In this document: one piece after another, positions 10,476-20,229 of the stretch
How the letters are laid out: each line of letters starts with the position of its first letter
Position numbering within the stretch: position 1 is the stretch's first letter
Assembly (NCBI RefSeq): GCF_001660705.2
Contig: NZ_LYBV02000013.1
Span: forward strand, 1 to 64,000
Length of the DNA: 64,000 nucleotides
Reading direction: 5' to 3'
Source of the DNA: Saccharicrinis aurantiacus
GTDB taxonomy: Bacteria > Bacteroidota > Bacteroidia > Bacteroidales > Marinilabiliaceae
Program-made: the position numbers and the translations under genes
Notes under the pieces: model-generated
Databases searched by the model: none
Seen by the model: only the letters and a program-made list of their open reading frames with translations
What the model was told of the DNA's origin: nothing

Positions 10476-10505
10476 CAAAGGGCACCTTAATCGAGATGCC
10501 CTTTG
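10476..10505. terminator. Hairpin between convergent genes, possible bidirectional terminator
   Basis: CAAAGGGCA and TGCCCTTTG form a perfect 9-bp stem between the ends of the sensor gene (10453) and pepD (10528). No long T-run follows, so the terminator call is moderate. Confidence 0.5.
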
Positions 10506-10527
10506 CTGTATTAAATAAAATCGAAGT

Positions 10528-11988
10528 TTATTTGTTTGGAATATTCTTGAGCGTTTCTACTAGATATTCCCAAAACTTTTCAACTGAGTCAATATTTACT
10601 TTCTCGTCAGGTGAGTGAGGAAAACGAATTGTAGGACCAAAAGAAATCATATCCCAATTAGGATAAGCTGCTCCTAAAATTCCGCACTCTAAACCAGCAT
10701 GGATGCCTTTAATTTCAGGCGTTTCTCCGTGAAGCTTAAAGTACACTTCCTTCATAGTATTGAGTATTGCTGAATCAGGGTTCGGTTTCCAACCTGGATA
10801 CTGACCGCTAAATTCAATATCGGCACCCGCTAATCTGAATACACTTTCTAATGTTGATTCCACATCATCTTTCGCTGAATCTACCGACCCTCTAATAAGG
10901 CACATTACTTTGGTTACGCCATTCTCAGATTTTACAATAGCTAAGTTTAATGAAGTTTCAACAAGGCCTGGCATGCTATCACTCATTCTGATAACACCAT
11001 TGGGGCAAGCCTGTATTCCGTTCACTAAATCGTCTTGTGCCATTTCATCCATAACAAAAGCAGGCAATTCACATTTCTCAGCTACTAAAGATAAGTTTGG
11101 TTCAGTAACAGCCAATTCTGTTTTGAATATTTTAGCAAATTCCTCAACGGTTTCAACAAACTCAATTACATTATTTGAAGGTACTGTTACTGTAGCAAAA
11201 GCTTCGCGCGGAATGGCATTGCGTAAGCTACCACCATTAATGGATGATAAGCGTGCGCCATAACAAACAATAACCTCCTTCAATAAGCGGAACATTAATT
11301 TGTTAGCATTTCCACGGCCTAGGATAATATCCATACCAGAGTGGCCTCCTTTTAAGCCCGTAAGGGAAATGTTAAAAGCAACAGAATTAGTATCAGCCTC
11401 AACTTCGGTGTATTTAAAAGTTGCATTGGCATTTGAACCACCAGCACAGCCTACATATAATTCACCCTCATCTTCCGAGTCGAGGTTTAATAAAATATCA
11501 GCATCCAATAAACCAGGCTCCAAACCAAAAGCTCCTGTCATACCAGTTTCTTCATCAATGGTAATTAAGGCTTCAATCGGGCCGTGCTCTATATCGGTAG
11601 CTTGTAAAACAGCCATTGCTGCAGCTACACCAATACCATTATCAGCTCCTAAGGTTGTGCCATTGGCTTTAACCCATCCATCTTCAATAAATGTTTCAAT
11701 AGGGTCAGTTTCAAAGTTATGCACCTTATCGCTATTTTTTTGAGGAACCATATCAATATGGCCCTGCATTACAACGGTTTTAGCATTCTCCATGCCAGGA
11801 GTAGCAGGCTTTTTTATAATTATATTTCCAACTTTATCAACAATGGTTTCTAAACCTAGTTTTTGTCCGAAAGCAACTATAAAGTCTGCTGCTTTTTGCT
11901 CTTTTTTACTTGGTCGGGGAATCTGAGTTAAGGCATAAAAGCTTTCCCATAAACCTTTAGGTTCTAATTGGGCGATAGTATTTTCCAT
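10528..11988 (-). CDS. pepD: Cytosolic non-specific dipeptidase / aminoacyl-histidine dipeptidase (M20)
   Basis: The 486-residue protein matches the PepD branch of M20 metallopeptidases in length and motifs: GHIDMVPQ (first metal-binding His and Asp), GADNGIGVA (bridging Asp), TIDEETGMTGAFGL (catalytic and metal-binding Glu pair), and the late GIHAGLECG with the last metal-binding His. PepD hydrolyses dipeptides such as Xaa-His with two zinc ions in the cytoplasm; no signal peptide is present. It is downstream of the DUF4831 and NnrE/NnrD genes on the same strand, with a 75-base gap, so it may have its own promoter. Function is confident; physiological substrate range is not visible. Confidence 0.95.
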   Translation of the reverse strand: MENTIAQLEPKGLWESFYALTQIPRPSKKEQKAADFIVAFGQKLGLETIVDKVGNIIIKKPATPGMENAKTVVMQGHIDMVPQKNSDKVHNFETDPIETFIEDGWVKANGTTLGADNGIGVAAAMAVLQATDIEHGPIEALITIDEETGMTGAFGLEPGLLDADILLNLDSEDEGELYVGCAGGSNANATFKYTEVEADTNSVAFNISLTGLKGGHSGMDIILGRGNANKLMFRLLKEVIVCYGARLSSINGGSLRNAIPREAFATVTVPSNNVIEFVETVEEFAKIFKTELAVTEPNLSLVAEKCELPAFVMDEMAQDDLVNGIQACPNGVIRMSDSMPGLVETSLNLAIVKSENGVTKVMCLIRGSVDSAKDDVESTLESVFRLAGADIEFSGQYPGWKPNPDSAILNTMKEVYFKLHGETPEIKGIHAGLECGILGAAYPNWDMISFGPTIRFPHSPDEKVNIDSVEKFWEYLVETLKNIPNK

Positions 11989-12018
11989 TTATTGTGTTTT
12001 TGTTATTTATAAATAGTG

Positions 12019-12049
12019 AGGCATAAACCATTGGGTGAGGCTTATGCCT
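12019..12049 (-). terminator. Weak hairpin after the DUF4831 gene
   Basis: AGGCATAA and TTATGCCT form an 8-bp stem with a 15-base loop in the gap between the DUF4831 stop and the pepD start. There is no clear T-run on the minus strand, so this may be a processing site or nothing. Confidence 0.3.
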
Positions 12050-12063
12050 ATTTATTTTGATGA

Positions 12064-13173
12064 TTACTTATCCGAAATTTGAATGAGCGCACCTGTAGTT
12101 GGGCAAATCTTAACTACAGTACCTTCTTTCTCTAGTATGCTTGATGGCATAGAAACTACTTGTCCGTATTGAGCAATTTTAAGATCTTGGCTCAATAGCT
12201 CAATGTTTTTATCAACAATTTTAACGTTGGCAGATCCTGGTAAACAGTAATAAATACCGTTGCGAAGTACTACATCTTCTTTTTTAGGATCAACTACCTT
12301 ATTGTTTTCAAGTTTTTTAAAATCAGCTCTATCTATTTTAATATAGATTGGCGTACCACTTAAGTCCATGGCATCTACAATACCATTACTTTTTGAGAAT
12401 CGGCACAAAACTGCATTTCCTCCTTCTTGCGAAGGTGCAAAACTAAAAGACTGCGTTTTTGATGCTTTAATGGTTTTACCTGCAAACATAGAAACAAAGT
12501 CTTTCTCCATTTGATCAAACCTATTTAATACTTGCTGATAGGCAATACCATCAGCTGGAGTATTATCAATATTTCCTGATAAAATATCGAAGCGATTGGC
12601 TCTGATATTATAAATCATATTGGCAGTTTCTTGAGCCATTGCCGTTGAGGAGGTTTTTAATAAAATATCCTCGGTAAGCTCAACTTCATTAAAGGTGATA
12701 TCCTCTAAATGAGGAATTTCTTCTTGTTTCTTGCATGGAGCTGTAGTTTTTGGTTCTGCAGGGTTATTAAATCCTCTCAACACACCATCCTTTGTTAGGT
12801 TAATATGATCTGCAGAAGAGTTCCCTTCAGTAGTTATACTATACCTTTTGTTTTCATCAGCAATACCTTTGGTATAAACCTTAACACTTTTGATGTGCCA
12901 CTCTTCATTATCCTGGGTAATTACATTGTTCAAGTTTAAAAAACGTTGTGAATATCTGTAAAAAGGACCCGCTTTTTGAATCACTTTTTCAGTTACAATA
13001 TCTACCTGAATAATTGATTTTGGTAAGGTGTAGCTTAATGACTGACTGGTTGCATCATCAATAGAATTAGTTGACGTAATGTTAACTTTTGATACGACTT
13101 CTTGCGGTACTGAGCAACTCACAAAAAACGCAACGGAAGCTCCGATAAATAAGGTTTTAATGTACTTGTGCAT
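12064..13173 (-). CDS. DUF4831-family lipoprotein
   Basis: The 369-residue protein has a lipoprotein signal peptide with lipobox FVSC (Cys20). The body looks like the Bacteroidota DUF4831 family: an early segment YTLPKSIIQVDIVTEKVIQK followed by GPFYRYSQRFL, then EWHIKSVKVYTKGIADENKR. No enzymatic motif is visible and the function of the family is not known to me. It starts 21 bases after the NnrE/NnrD gene stop and is likely co-transcribed with it. It should be anchored in the cell envelope. The family call rests on motif memory, without a profile search. Confidence 0.8.
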   Translation of the reverse strand: MHKYIKTLFIGASVAFFVSCSVPQEVVSKVNITSTNSIDDATSQSLSYTLPKSIIQVDIVTEKVIQKAGPFYRYSQRFLNLNNVITQDNEEWHIKSVKVYTKGIADENKRYSITTEGNSSADHINLTKDGVLRGFNNPAEPKTTAPCKKQEEIPHLEDITFNEVELTEDILLKTSSTAMAQETANMIYNIRANRFDILSGNIDNTPADGIAYQQVLNRFDQMEKDFVSMFAGKTIKASKTQSFSFAPSQEGGNAVLCRFSKSNGIVDAMDLSGTPIYIKIDRADFKKLENNKVVDPKKEDVVLRNGIYYCLPGSANVKIVDKNIELLSQDLKIAQYGQVVSMPSSILEKEGTVVKICPTTGALIQISDK

Positions 13174-13194
13174 TTTACTGTTTTTGGTATAATA

Positions 13195-14703
13195 TTATTT
13201 GTTGTTTATCTCTTTAAACGCTGCTGCTAAATGATTTATTATATCACTAGCAATAAGCGATTCTTGCGATTCGGTATTTAGGGCTATGTCGGCAGACAAG
13301 CCATGCAAATATACACCTAATATTGATGCATCCTTACATGAATATCCTTGTGCGAGTAAAGATAAAATTATTCCGCTTAGCACATCACCACTTCCGGCAC
13401 TTGCCATGCCCGGATTTCCAGTACTGTTAAAGTAGCATGTACCATCAGCAAGGCATATAATGGTATACGCACCTTTTAAAATGGTGGTGCACTTATGTTG
13501 TTTACTAAACAATTTAAGCTTTTCTAATTTTTCAGTATCATTTTCCCATTCACCAACTAAGCGTTTAAATTCTCCCGGGTGCGGAGTTAAAACCGTATGT
13601 GAGCCAAGATGTTTTAATAAAGAGGGATTTTCTGCCAATAGGTTTAAAGCATCGGCATCTATTAACATGGGTTTTTGGTTATTTATTAATAATTGCTCAA
13701 AGGCTTTTGCACTGTTAGGTTTAGTATTTAAACCAGGCCCAATGCCTATGGCTGCATAGGTGTCGAGTGCTGGGAATTGCGTAAAATACATTTCCGACCT
13801 ATCGATATTTACCATGGCCTCGGGCACGCTAGTTTGCATTATTTGATAACCCCAATGCGGAATATGACAAGTTAATAAACCAAGGCCAGATTTTAAACAG
13901 GCCTTGCCCGATAGTACTGCAGCGCCCATTTTTCCGTAACTACCTGCAATTAATAGGGCATGACCAAAAGTACCTTTGTGGGCAAAGCGACTTCTTTTTT
14001 TCAATATTACTTTAGGTATTTCTTCATCCACAAAGTAATTGGTGGTTTTACTAGAGGCTATGCCCGAATTGGAGAGTCCAATATTTAATAAACTCCAGTT
14101 TCCAACGTAACAATCGCATTCAGGAAATAAGAAACTTAATTTAGGCATTTGAAAGCTTAAGGTTTCAGTGGCTTTAATTATCGGATGCTTGGGATGAGGA
14201 CTGTTTTCTGCCATTAATCCCGATGGAATATCGATGGAAATAACAGTTCTGTTTAGCATATTTAGTTGTGTAATTATTTCAGCAATTGGTCCTTCAATAG
14301 GTCGGTTTAAACCTGTGCCAAATAGCGCATCAATTATAATTCCATCTTCGGGGATATTATCAAGTTGAGCACTGTTCGAAATTAACTTTATTTTATCGGG
14401 GGCAAGTGCTTTAAAGCGCTCAAGGTTTATACTGGCATCTTCACTTATAGATTTACCCAAGTCTATAAAGTAGCAATGAATCGACTGTAAGGCATTGGTG
14501 AGTAGTCGCGCAATAGCCAAGCCATCACCACCATTATTTCCATTACCGCAAAAAATATAAAAAGGTTTATTAGGGTAGTAATGCAGTAGGTAATCTGCAG
14601 CATTGGAGGCTGCTCTTTCCATTAAATCAATTGAACTGATGGGTTCATTTTTAATGGTAAATGCATCTAAAGCTTTAATTTGAAGGGGAGGAAGAATCTT
14701 CAT
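13195..14703 (-). CDS. nnrED: Bifunctional NAD(P)H-hydrate epimerase / ADP-dependent NAD(P)H-hydrate dehydratase
   Basis: The 502-residue fusion repairs hydrated NAD(P)H in the cytoplasm. The N-terminal epimerase half (about 1-215, YjeF_N) contains GNGNNGGDGLAIAR, DALFGTGLNRP and ISIDIPSG. The C-terminal dehydratase half (about 235-500, ribokinase-like) contains GTFGHALLIAGSYGKMGAA, LTPHPGEFKRL and the nucleotide-binding loop NPGMASAGSGDVLSG. The epimerase interconverts R and S hydrates and the dehydratase removes water from the S form with ADP. Length is normal for the fused bacterial form. It is the first gene of a minus-strand pair with DUF4831 and is divergent from the peptide transporter. 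Confidence 0.96.
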   Translation of the reverse strand: MKILPPLQIKALDAFTIKNEPISSIDLMERAASNAADYLLHYYPNKPFYIFCGNGNNGGDGLAIARLLTNALQSIHCYFIDLGKSISEDASINLERFKALAPDKIKLISNSAQLDNIPEDGIIIDALFGTGLNRPIEGPIAEIITQLNMLNRTVISIDIPSGLMAENSPHPKHPIIKATETLSFQMPKLSFLFPECDCYVGNWSLLNIGLSNSGIASSKTTNYFVDEEIPKVILKKRSRFAHKGTFGHALLIAGSYGKMGAAVLSGKACLKSGLGLLTCHIPHWGYQIMQTSVPEAMVNIDRSEMYFTQFPALDTYAAIGIGPGLNTKPNSAKAFEQLLINNQKPMLIDADALNLLAENPSLLKHLGSHTVLTPHPGEFKRLVGEWENDTEKLEKLKLFSKQHKCTTILKGAYTIICLADGTCYFNSTGNPGMASAGSGDVLSGIILSLLAQGYSCKDASILGVYLHGLSADIALNTESQESLIASDIINHLAAAFKEINNK

Positions 14704-14874
14704 ACTCTCTATGATTTTGTTTGATGTTTACATGCCATATCATATGGTATAATACCTATGAGGCCTTATTTATATCAATCGGAAGATACAAATATCATTA
14801 CTTAATATTTTAAGTTTATGTGTATAACTCAGGTTTATATGAGAAAAAACACTTTTTAACTAGGGTAATTTGTC

Positions 14875-14882
14875 TATTTTTG
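14875..14882 (+). promoter_or_regulatory. Candidate -7 element for the POT transporter
   Basis: TATTTTTG matches TAnnTTTG 50 bases before the ATG at 14932. The region 18-20 bases upstream holds only TTTT, so the -33 element is weak. Confidence 0.4.
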
Positions 14883-14931
14883 CCGCGCTTATACAAATAT
14901 TAAACATCACAAAATATATAATTTCTATAAA

Positions 14932-16452
14932 ATGAGTAATCAGGATAAAGGATTTTTTGGACACCCAATGGGATTGTCTACACTTTTTGCCACAGAGATG
15001 TGGGAGCGATTTAGCTATTATGGTATGCGTGCTCTTTTAGTACTGTTTTTAACAGCTGAATTAGCAACAGGAGGTTTTGGATTAGATAGAGAAGCTGCCT
15101 TTACCATTTATGGTATTTTTACTGGTTTGGTTTACGTAACACCTCTTTTGGGTGGTGTTTTAGCCGATAAGGTATTAGGACAACGAATGACCATTTATAT
15201 TGGTGGTTTAACTATGGCTGTTGGTCAGTTTTTGTTATCTGCGGCTGCTATTGGTGGCGATGCCATGGAAACGCGTCAATTTTGGTTTTATGCTGGATTA
15301 GGTGTTCTTATTTTAGGTAATGGATTTTTCAAGCCTAATATTTCAACTATGGTTGGAGACCTATACGATAATAATGACCCGCGCAAAGATGGTGGTTTTA
15401 CTATCTTTTATATGGGTATTAACTTAGGTGCATTTTTATCGCCATTTGTAGCTGGGTATTTAGGCGAGCAAATTAGCTGGGAGTATGGATATTTAGCTTC
15501 TGGTTTAGGTATGTTAATTGGTGTAGTTTGGTTTTTAGTTCGTTCTGAAAAAACTTTAGGTCGTATTGGTTTACCTCCTAAAGCTGATGAATCAAGAACT
15601 AAATTAAACGCTGTTGATTGGACGAAAGTTGGTATTTACACTGCAGTATTAGTATTCGGTGTTATCGGTTTCATGCAAGGATGGAACGCTTTAAGCGAAG
15701 GTGCTCAAAGTACAATACCAAAAGTAGTTGGTGCAATTGGTGGAATTTATCTTACTATTTCAATTGTTCGCGGAGTTGAAAGTAAAGAGCAATGGGCTAG
15801 AGTTGCAGTTATATTAATACTAGCTTTCTTTAATATCTTTTTCTGGGTAGGTTTTGAGCAAGCAGGTACAACATTTAACCTTTTTGCAGCTGACAATACT
15901 AACCGTATGATTGGGAGTTTCGAAATTCCTGCCTCATGGTTTCAAGCTATTAACGCTATTTTTATTGTATTATTAGCTCCTGTGTTTTCTATACTTTGGT
16001 TAAAACTAGATAAGTTAAAACTAAACCCAAAAACGCCATTTAAGTTTGGATGGGGAATGTTGTTATTAGCTGTTGGTGCTGCTGTTATGGCTGTTGCCGA
16101 TGGGATTTCTAATGGAGGTGAGTCAATGCAGTTAGTATCTCCATTATGGTTAACAGCTGTATATTTAATCTTTACTATGGGAGAGCTTTGTATTTCACCA
16201 ATTGGATTATCTATGGTAACAAAATTAGCTCCACCAAAATTAGTTTCTACACTAATGGGTGTTTGGATGTTCTCTTTTGCAGCAGGTAACATGGGTGCAT
16301 CACAAATGGAGAAGTTTTCTGCATCAGTTGAAGCTTCAATAGGTCAGCCAGTAAATGTATTTTGGTTTGTAGCCGTAATTACTGGAGTTGCATCTGTTCT
16401 TTTATTCATTCTTTCTCCTTGGTTGAGTAAAATGATGAAAGGTATCAACTAG
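14932..16452 (+). CDS. dtpT-like: Proton-dependent oligopeptide transporter (POT/PTR2, MFS)
   Basis: The 506-residue inner-membrane protein carries the POT hallmark near its N-terminus: residues 20-36 read TEMWERFSYYGMRALLV, including the ExxER-type proton-coupling motif, preceded by GHPMGLSTLFA. Further family features are GNGFFKPNISTMVGDLY and, late, MGELCISPIGLSMVTKLAP. Around 12-14 hydrophobic segments are visible. POT proteins import di- and tripeptides with protons, which fits pepD encoded nearby, though the genes are not in one operon. It is monocistronic, with a strong terminator directly after it. Confidence 0.95.
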   Translation: MSNQDKGFFGHPMGLSTLFATEMWERFSYYGMRALLVLFLTAELATGGFGLDREAAFTIYGIFTGLVYVTPLLGGVLADKVLGQRMTIYIGGLTMAVGQFLLSAAAIGGDAMETRQFWFYAGLGVLILGNGFFKPNISTMVGDLYDNNDPRKDGGFTIFYMGINLGAFLSPFVAGYLGEQISWEYGYLASGLGMLIGVVWFLVRSEKTLGRIGLPPKADESRTKLNAVDWTKVGIYTAVLVFGVIGFMQGWNALSEGAQSTIPKVVGAIGGIYLTISIVRGVESKEQWARVAVILILAFFNIFFWVGFEQAGTTFNLFAADNTNRMIGSFEIPASWFQAINAIFIVLLAPVFSILWLKLDKLKLNPKTPFKFGWGMLLLAVGAAVMAVADGISNGGESMQLVSPLWLTAVYLIFTMGELCISPIGLSMVTKLAPPKLVSTLMGVWMFSFAAGNMGASQMEKFSASVEASIGQPVNVFWFVAVITGVASVLLFILSPWLSKMMKGIN

Positions 16453-16472
16453 AACCTTTTAAAAAATATAGT

Positions 16473-16507
16473 AAGCCCAATGGAATTATTTTCATTGGGC
16501 TTTTTTG
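16473..16507 (+). terminator. Rho-independent terminator of the POT gene
   Basis: AAGCCCAATG and CATTGGGCTT form a 10-bp stem with a 10-base loop, followed by a T-run to 16506. Confidence 0.9.
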
Positions 16508-16691
16508 TGTCTTATTATTTCGTATGTAAATTAGCATTTTAACTCAGTAGGCTGCATATGTAAGATTCGGTGTGTATTAGTAAAATGAAAAAACGTATCA
16601 TATATTTATAATAATACTTATGTTTGTGCGTTATTTCACCTGTTAATCTTGTGATTGGCAGTAATAATACCTAATAAATACCTAAACTTAA

Positions 16692-19010
16692 ATGAAAACA
16701 AACTTGTTGAGCATACTCTTCCTACTTATGGGAACGTATGCTTTCTCTCAAACTAAAAACTTCACCATATCAGGATATATTACTGATGCCGGAAGTGGAG
16801 AAAAACTCATTAACGCCAATATTTACGATCCCAACACCTATAAAGGTGCAGTGAGTAATGTATACGGTTTCTATAGTTTATCCTTACCCGAAGGAGATTA
16901 TAAAATTGTGTATTCCTATGTGGGCTTTGAGAACAAAATCGTAGAAATTAATTTAAAGGAAGATCAGGTGCTAAATATGGCACTAGATTATACCAAATCT
17001 ATTGATGAGGTAACCGTAGTAGGTGGTGCAGTTACCAATAAACTCGAGGACTCCCAGATGAGTAAAGAGGTGCTTACTATGGAAATGGTAAAATCGATGC
17101 CTGCTTTTATGGGAGAGGCTGATGTGATGAAGGCCTTACAATTGCTTCCTGGAGTACAATCGGGCTCAGAATCTACATCGGGTTTATATGTACGCGGAGG
17201 TGGTCCTGATCAGAACCTTATTTTACTAGATGGTGTGCCCGTTTACAATGCCAATCATTTGTTTGGTTTTTTCTCCGTATTTAATCCCGATGCTATTAAA
17301 AATGTATCGCTTTACAAAGCGGGTTTTCCCGCACGTTTTGGCGGTCGCCTTTCTTCGGTTGTTGATATTAGAATGAAAGAAGGAAATGAAAAGGAATTTC
17401 ATGGAGGCGTTCAAGTGGGCTTAGTTTCTTCTAAATTTCACTTAGAGGGGCCCATCAAAAAAGATAAAACCGCTTTTCATGTATCGGCTAGGCGTACATA
17501 CGTTGATGCTTTAATGCGCCCGTTTATGAATGAAGAAGATGGCGTTGTGGGCTATTACTTTTACGATTTAAATGCTAAGGTGAATCATAAATTCTCTGAA
17601 AAAGACCGTTTGTATTTGAGTGCTTACGCAGGTAGAGATAAAGCTAGTAGTGCTTGGAATGATGATTACGAATATGATCAGAATGGATATAGGTATAAAG
17701 ATGAAAGTAAATTACTTTGGGGTAATATAACCACAGCTTTAAGGTGGAATCACGTATTTAATAACAAGCTTTTTAGCAATACTACAGTTACTTATAGCGA
17801 ATACAATTTCAATGTGCAGAGTGAATCACAAACCTATAAGTATGATATTAAAACAGACGATGTTTTTTACAAATACAAATCAGGGATTGACGATATGAGT
17901 GCTAAAATAGAATTTGATTGGTACCCTAATTATACCAATAATATAAAGTTTGGATTAAACTATATATACCACACTTTTACACCAGGGGTTGAAGTTTTTA
18001 GGGCTAGTGGAGATTATGACAATATTGATCAATCTACGGGAGATGATCCTACAAATGCACAGGAGATTAATACTTTTATTGAAGATGATATCATCTTAAC
18101 GGATAAACTGAAAGCCAATGTAGGGCTGCACTATTCAATGTTTAGTGTAGATAATTCTTTCTACTCTTCTATTGAGCCTCGCTTGAGTATGCGTTATATG
18201 GCAACTGATAAACTCACATTTAAAGTTGCTTATTCAAAAATGCAACAATACTTACACCTTTTAAGTAATTCAACCATAGGTTTACCTACTGATTTATGGT
18301 TGCCTGTAACTGATAAAGTAAAACCTCAAATATCTCACCAAGTGGCTGGTGGAGTGGTGTATAATATATTTCCAGGTTATACATTTTCAACCGAAGGCTT
18401 TTATAAGGAGATGCAAAATATTATTGAATATAAAGAAGGTGCTTCTTTTTTTGGATCTTCTATTAATTGGGAAGAGAAAGTAGAATCGGGTGATGGTAAG
18501 GCCTATGGTGTAGAGTTTCTGCTAAAAAAAGAACGAGGTAAAAGTACAGGTTGGCTTGGGTATACTTGGTCACGTTCTGAACGATTATTCGATAATTTAA
18601 ATAACGGAGAATGGTTTCCTGCTCGATATGATAGAACCCACGATATTAGTGCAGTATACAGTTGCAAGGTATCTGATAAGTTTGATTTTGGTGCCACTTG
18701 GGTATTTGGTACTGGTAATGCAGTTACTTTGCCAACGCATTATATTCAACCATTGCCGTCCTCTAATGGTTACTCTGACTTACCATATTTTGAAAATAGA
18801 AACAACTATAGAATGCCTAACTATCATCGTTTAGATATTGGATGTAATTTTCACAAAAAGAAGAAGAATGGAACACGAACATGGAATTTGAGTATTTATA
18901 ATTTATATAACAGGCAAAATCCATTTTATCTTTATCACGATGGGTTCTCATTAAAACAAGTATCGCTGTTTCCTATTTTACCATCTGTATCTTATACCTT
19001 TAATTTCTAA
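16692..19010 (+). CDS. TonB-dependent receptor with carboxypeptidase-like N-terminal domain
   Basis: The 772-residue outer-membrane protein has a signal peptide (about 1-19), a carboxypeptidase-like regulatory domain (about 25-108, from ISGYITDAGSGEKLINANIY), and a plug with SGLYVRGGGPDQNLILLDGV near residue 160 and KAGFPARFGGRLSSVVDIRM near 215. The barrel ends ...SVSYTFNF with terminal Phe. It is shorter than SusC proteins and belongs to the receptor type that pairs with DUF4249 lipoproteins; the DUF4249 gene follows after 5 bases. The substrate is unknown. A decayed piece of a closely related receptor lies 1.3 kb downstream, so this locus probably once had a second copy. A TATGTTTG element at 16619-16626 is a possible -7 box. 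Confidence 0.92.
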   Translation: MKTNLLSILFLLMGTYAFSQTKNFTISGYITDAGSGEKLINANIYDPNTYKGAVSNVYGFYSLSLPEGDYKIVYSYVGFENKIVEINLKEDQVLNMALDYTKSIDEVTVVGGAVTNKLEDSQMSKEVLTMEMVKSMPAFMGEADVMKALQLLPGVQSGSESTSGLYVRGGGPDQNLILLDGVPVYNANHLFGFFSVFNPDAIKNVSLYKAGFPARFGGRLSSVVDIRMKEGNEKEFHGGVQVGLVSSKFHLEGPIKKDKTAFHVSARRTYVDALMRPFMNEEDGVVGYYFYDLNAKVNHKFSEKDRLYLSAYAGRDKASSAWNDDYEYDQNGYRYKDESKLLWGNITTALRWNHVFNNKLFSNTTVTYSEYNFNVQSESQTYKYDIKTDDVFYKYKSGIDDMSAKIEFDWYPNYTNNIKFGLNYIYHTFTPGVEVFRASGDYDNIDQSTGDDPTNAQEINTFIEDDIILTDKLKANVGLHYSMFSVDNSFYSSIEPRLSMRYMATDKLTFKVAYSKMQQYLHLLSNSTIGLPTDLWLPVTDKVKPQISHQVAGGVVYNIFPGYTFSTEGFYKEMQNIIEYKEGASFFGSSINWEEKVESGDGKAYGVEFLLKKERGKSTGWLGYTWSRSERLFDNLNNGEWFPARYDRTHDISAVYSCKVSDKFDFGATWVFGTGNAVTLPTHYIQPLPSSNGYSDLPYFENRNNYRMPNYHRLDIGCNFHKKKKNGTRTWNLSIYNLYNRQNPFYLYHDGFSLKQVSLFPILPSVSYTFNF

Positions 19011-19015
19011 CTATT

Positions 19016-20032
19016 ATGAATATTATTAAAAAGTTAATAGTCATTATTTTTGTAATTGCTTTCCTATCATGTGAAAAGACTATAGATTATGATGGGAGTC
19101 AATTTGGGAACTTTATGGTGCTAAATGCCAATCTAAATGCCGATTCGCTAATATCATGTGGCATTAGTAGTAGCACCAACTTATCAGAACCTTATAAGTT
19201 TATAGTAATACAGAATGCAGAAGTAAAACTTTATAAAGATAAAGAGTTTGTCACTAACATGGTATTTGTTGATGAATCAGAATATGTACCTGATGGGAAT
19301 GAAGGTGCCCAAGATTATTATGGTGTAGATTATAGTGTAAGCAAATATATACCAGAAGATGAGGTGTATGCAATTAAGGGCGCCGAATATACAATAGAGG
19401 TTCAGGATAAATCTTTTGCTCCTATTTCGGCAAGTACACATATTCTAGAGCCTGCAAATGCTGAGATTGTATCTGTTGATATATCGGAGGATGAAGACTA
19501 TTATGGTTGGAGTAGTTCTTATTTAAAAATGAAGATTAAAGTACATGACTTTTCGGGAGAGGATTATTATAGGATCGTAATTAATTCCCCTGTTATAATA
19601 TATAATTACGAAACAGGAGAAACTTTATTGAGCTTACAAAAGCGACCTTATTCCGGATACCTTGAATCTGACGACCCTGTACTAAATTTTAATAAAATTA
19701 GCGAGAATGAATTTGAAGATGTCCCTTACAATTCTTACGGTATATTTAATGATTTTTTATTTGATGGAGATAGTTATATTTTAAGTCTTCAACTTTATAA
19801 TGAAAGTTCTGGACTTTCAGAAGTGGATAAACAAATGTATTTAGAAGGCATTGAGGTAGATATTCAGAAAATTACCAAGGGATTATATCGATATTATAAA
19901 TCAGTTGATGAATCGACTTATTACGGCGATAATCCCTTTTCAGAACCCGTTAAAATATATTCAAATGTAGAGGGAGGAGCAGGTATATTGGGTGCTTCTA
20001 CATCAAACATCTTAAAATTAGTGCGAGAATAG
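19016..20032 (+). CDS. DUF4249-family lipoprotein, partner of the upstream TonB receptor
   Basis: The 338-residue protein has a lipoprotein signal peptide with lipobox LSC (Cys19). It follows the receptor by 5 bases, the usual arrangement for DUF4249. The body is beta-rich, with an Ig-like N-terminal part (ending in repeated acidic segments such as EDEDYYGWSSSYLK near 160) and a C-terminal domain containing DGDSYILSLQLYNES. DUF4249 proteins are thought to be surface partners of their receptor, by analogy with SusD, but this has not to my knowledge been shown in detail. No catalytic motif is visible. Confidence 0.85.
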   Translation: MNIIKKLIVIIFVIAFLSCEKTIDYDGSQFGNFMVLNANLNADSLISCGISSSTNLSEPYKFIVIQNAEVKLYKDKEFVTNMVFVDESEYVPDGNEGAQDYYGVDYSVSKYIPEDEVYAIKGAEYTIEVQDKSFAPISASTHILEPANAEIVSVDISEDEDYYGWSSSYLKMKIKVHDFSGEDYYRIVINSPVIIYNYETGETLLSLQKRPYSGYLESDDPVLNFNKISENEFEDVPYNSYGIFNDFLFDGDSYILSLQLYNESSGLSEVDKQMYLEGIEVDIQKITKGLYRYYKSVDESTYYGDNPFSEPVKIYSNVEGGAGILGASTSNILKLVRE

Positions 20033-20229
20033 TAACTTGTTAGATCTTCAAATAATTAATTTTATCTACTAGGCAAGTAGTAAAAATAGGCGCCTTGTTA
20101 TAGCGAGTTGTCATCCCAATTAAAATTGGGTCATAACGAATGTATGATAGTACAAAACTTTTTTTTACCACAAAATCTCAAATAAAAACTTGGTAAACTT
20201 TGTGCCTCTTTGGTGAAATAAATAGGCCC

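Noticed and set aside
11300-11743. Open frame of 147 codons on the plus strand inside pepD
   Set aside because: It lies fully antisense to a well-supported gene with all catalytic motifs; shadow frame.
15942-16292. Open frame of 116 codons on the minus strand inside the POT gene
   Set aside because: Antisense shadow of the transporter; no signal or motif of its own.
20100-20229. Possible insertion-sequence end before the receptor remnant
   Set aside because: Only a 6-bp hairpin and AT-rich sequence are visible; no inverted ends, target duplication or transposase piece.
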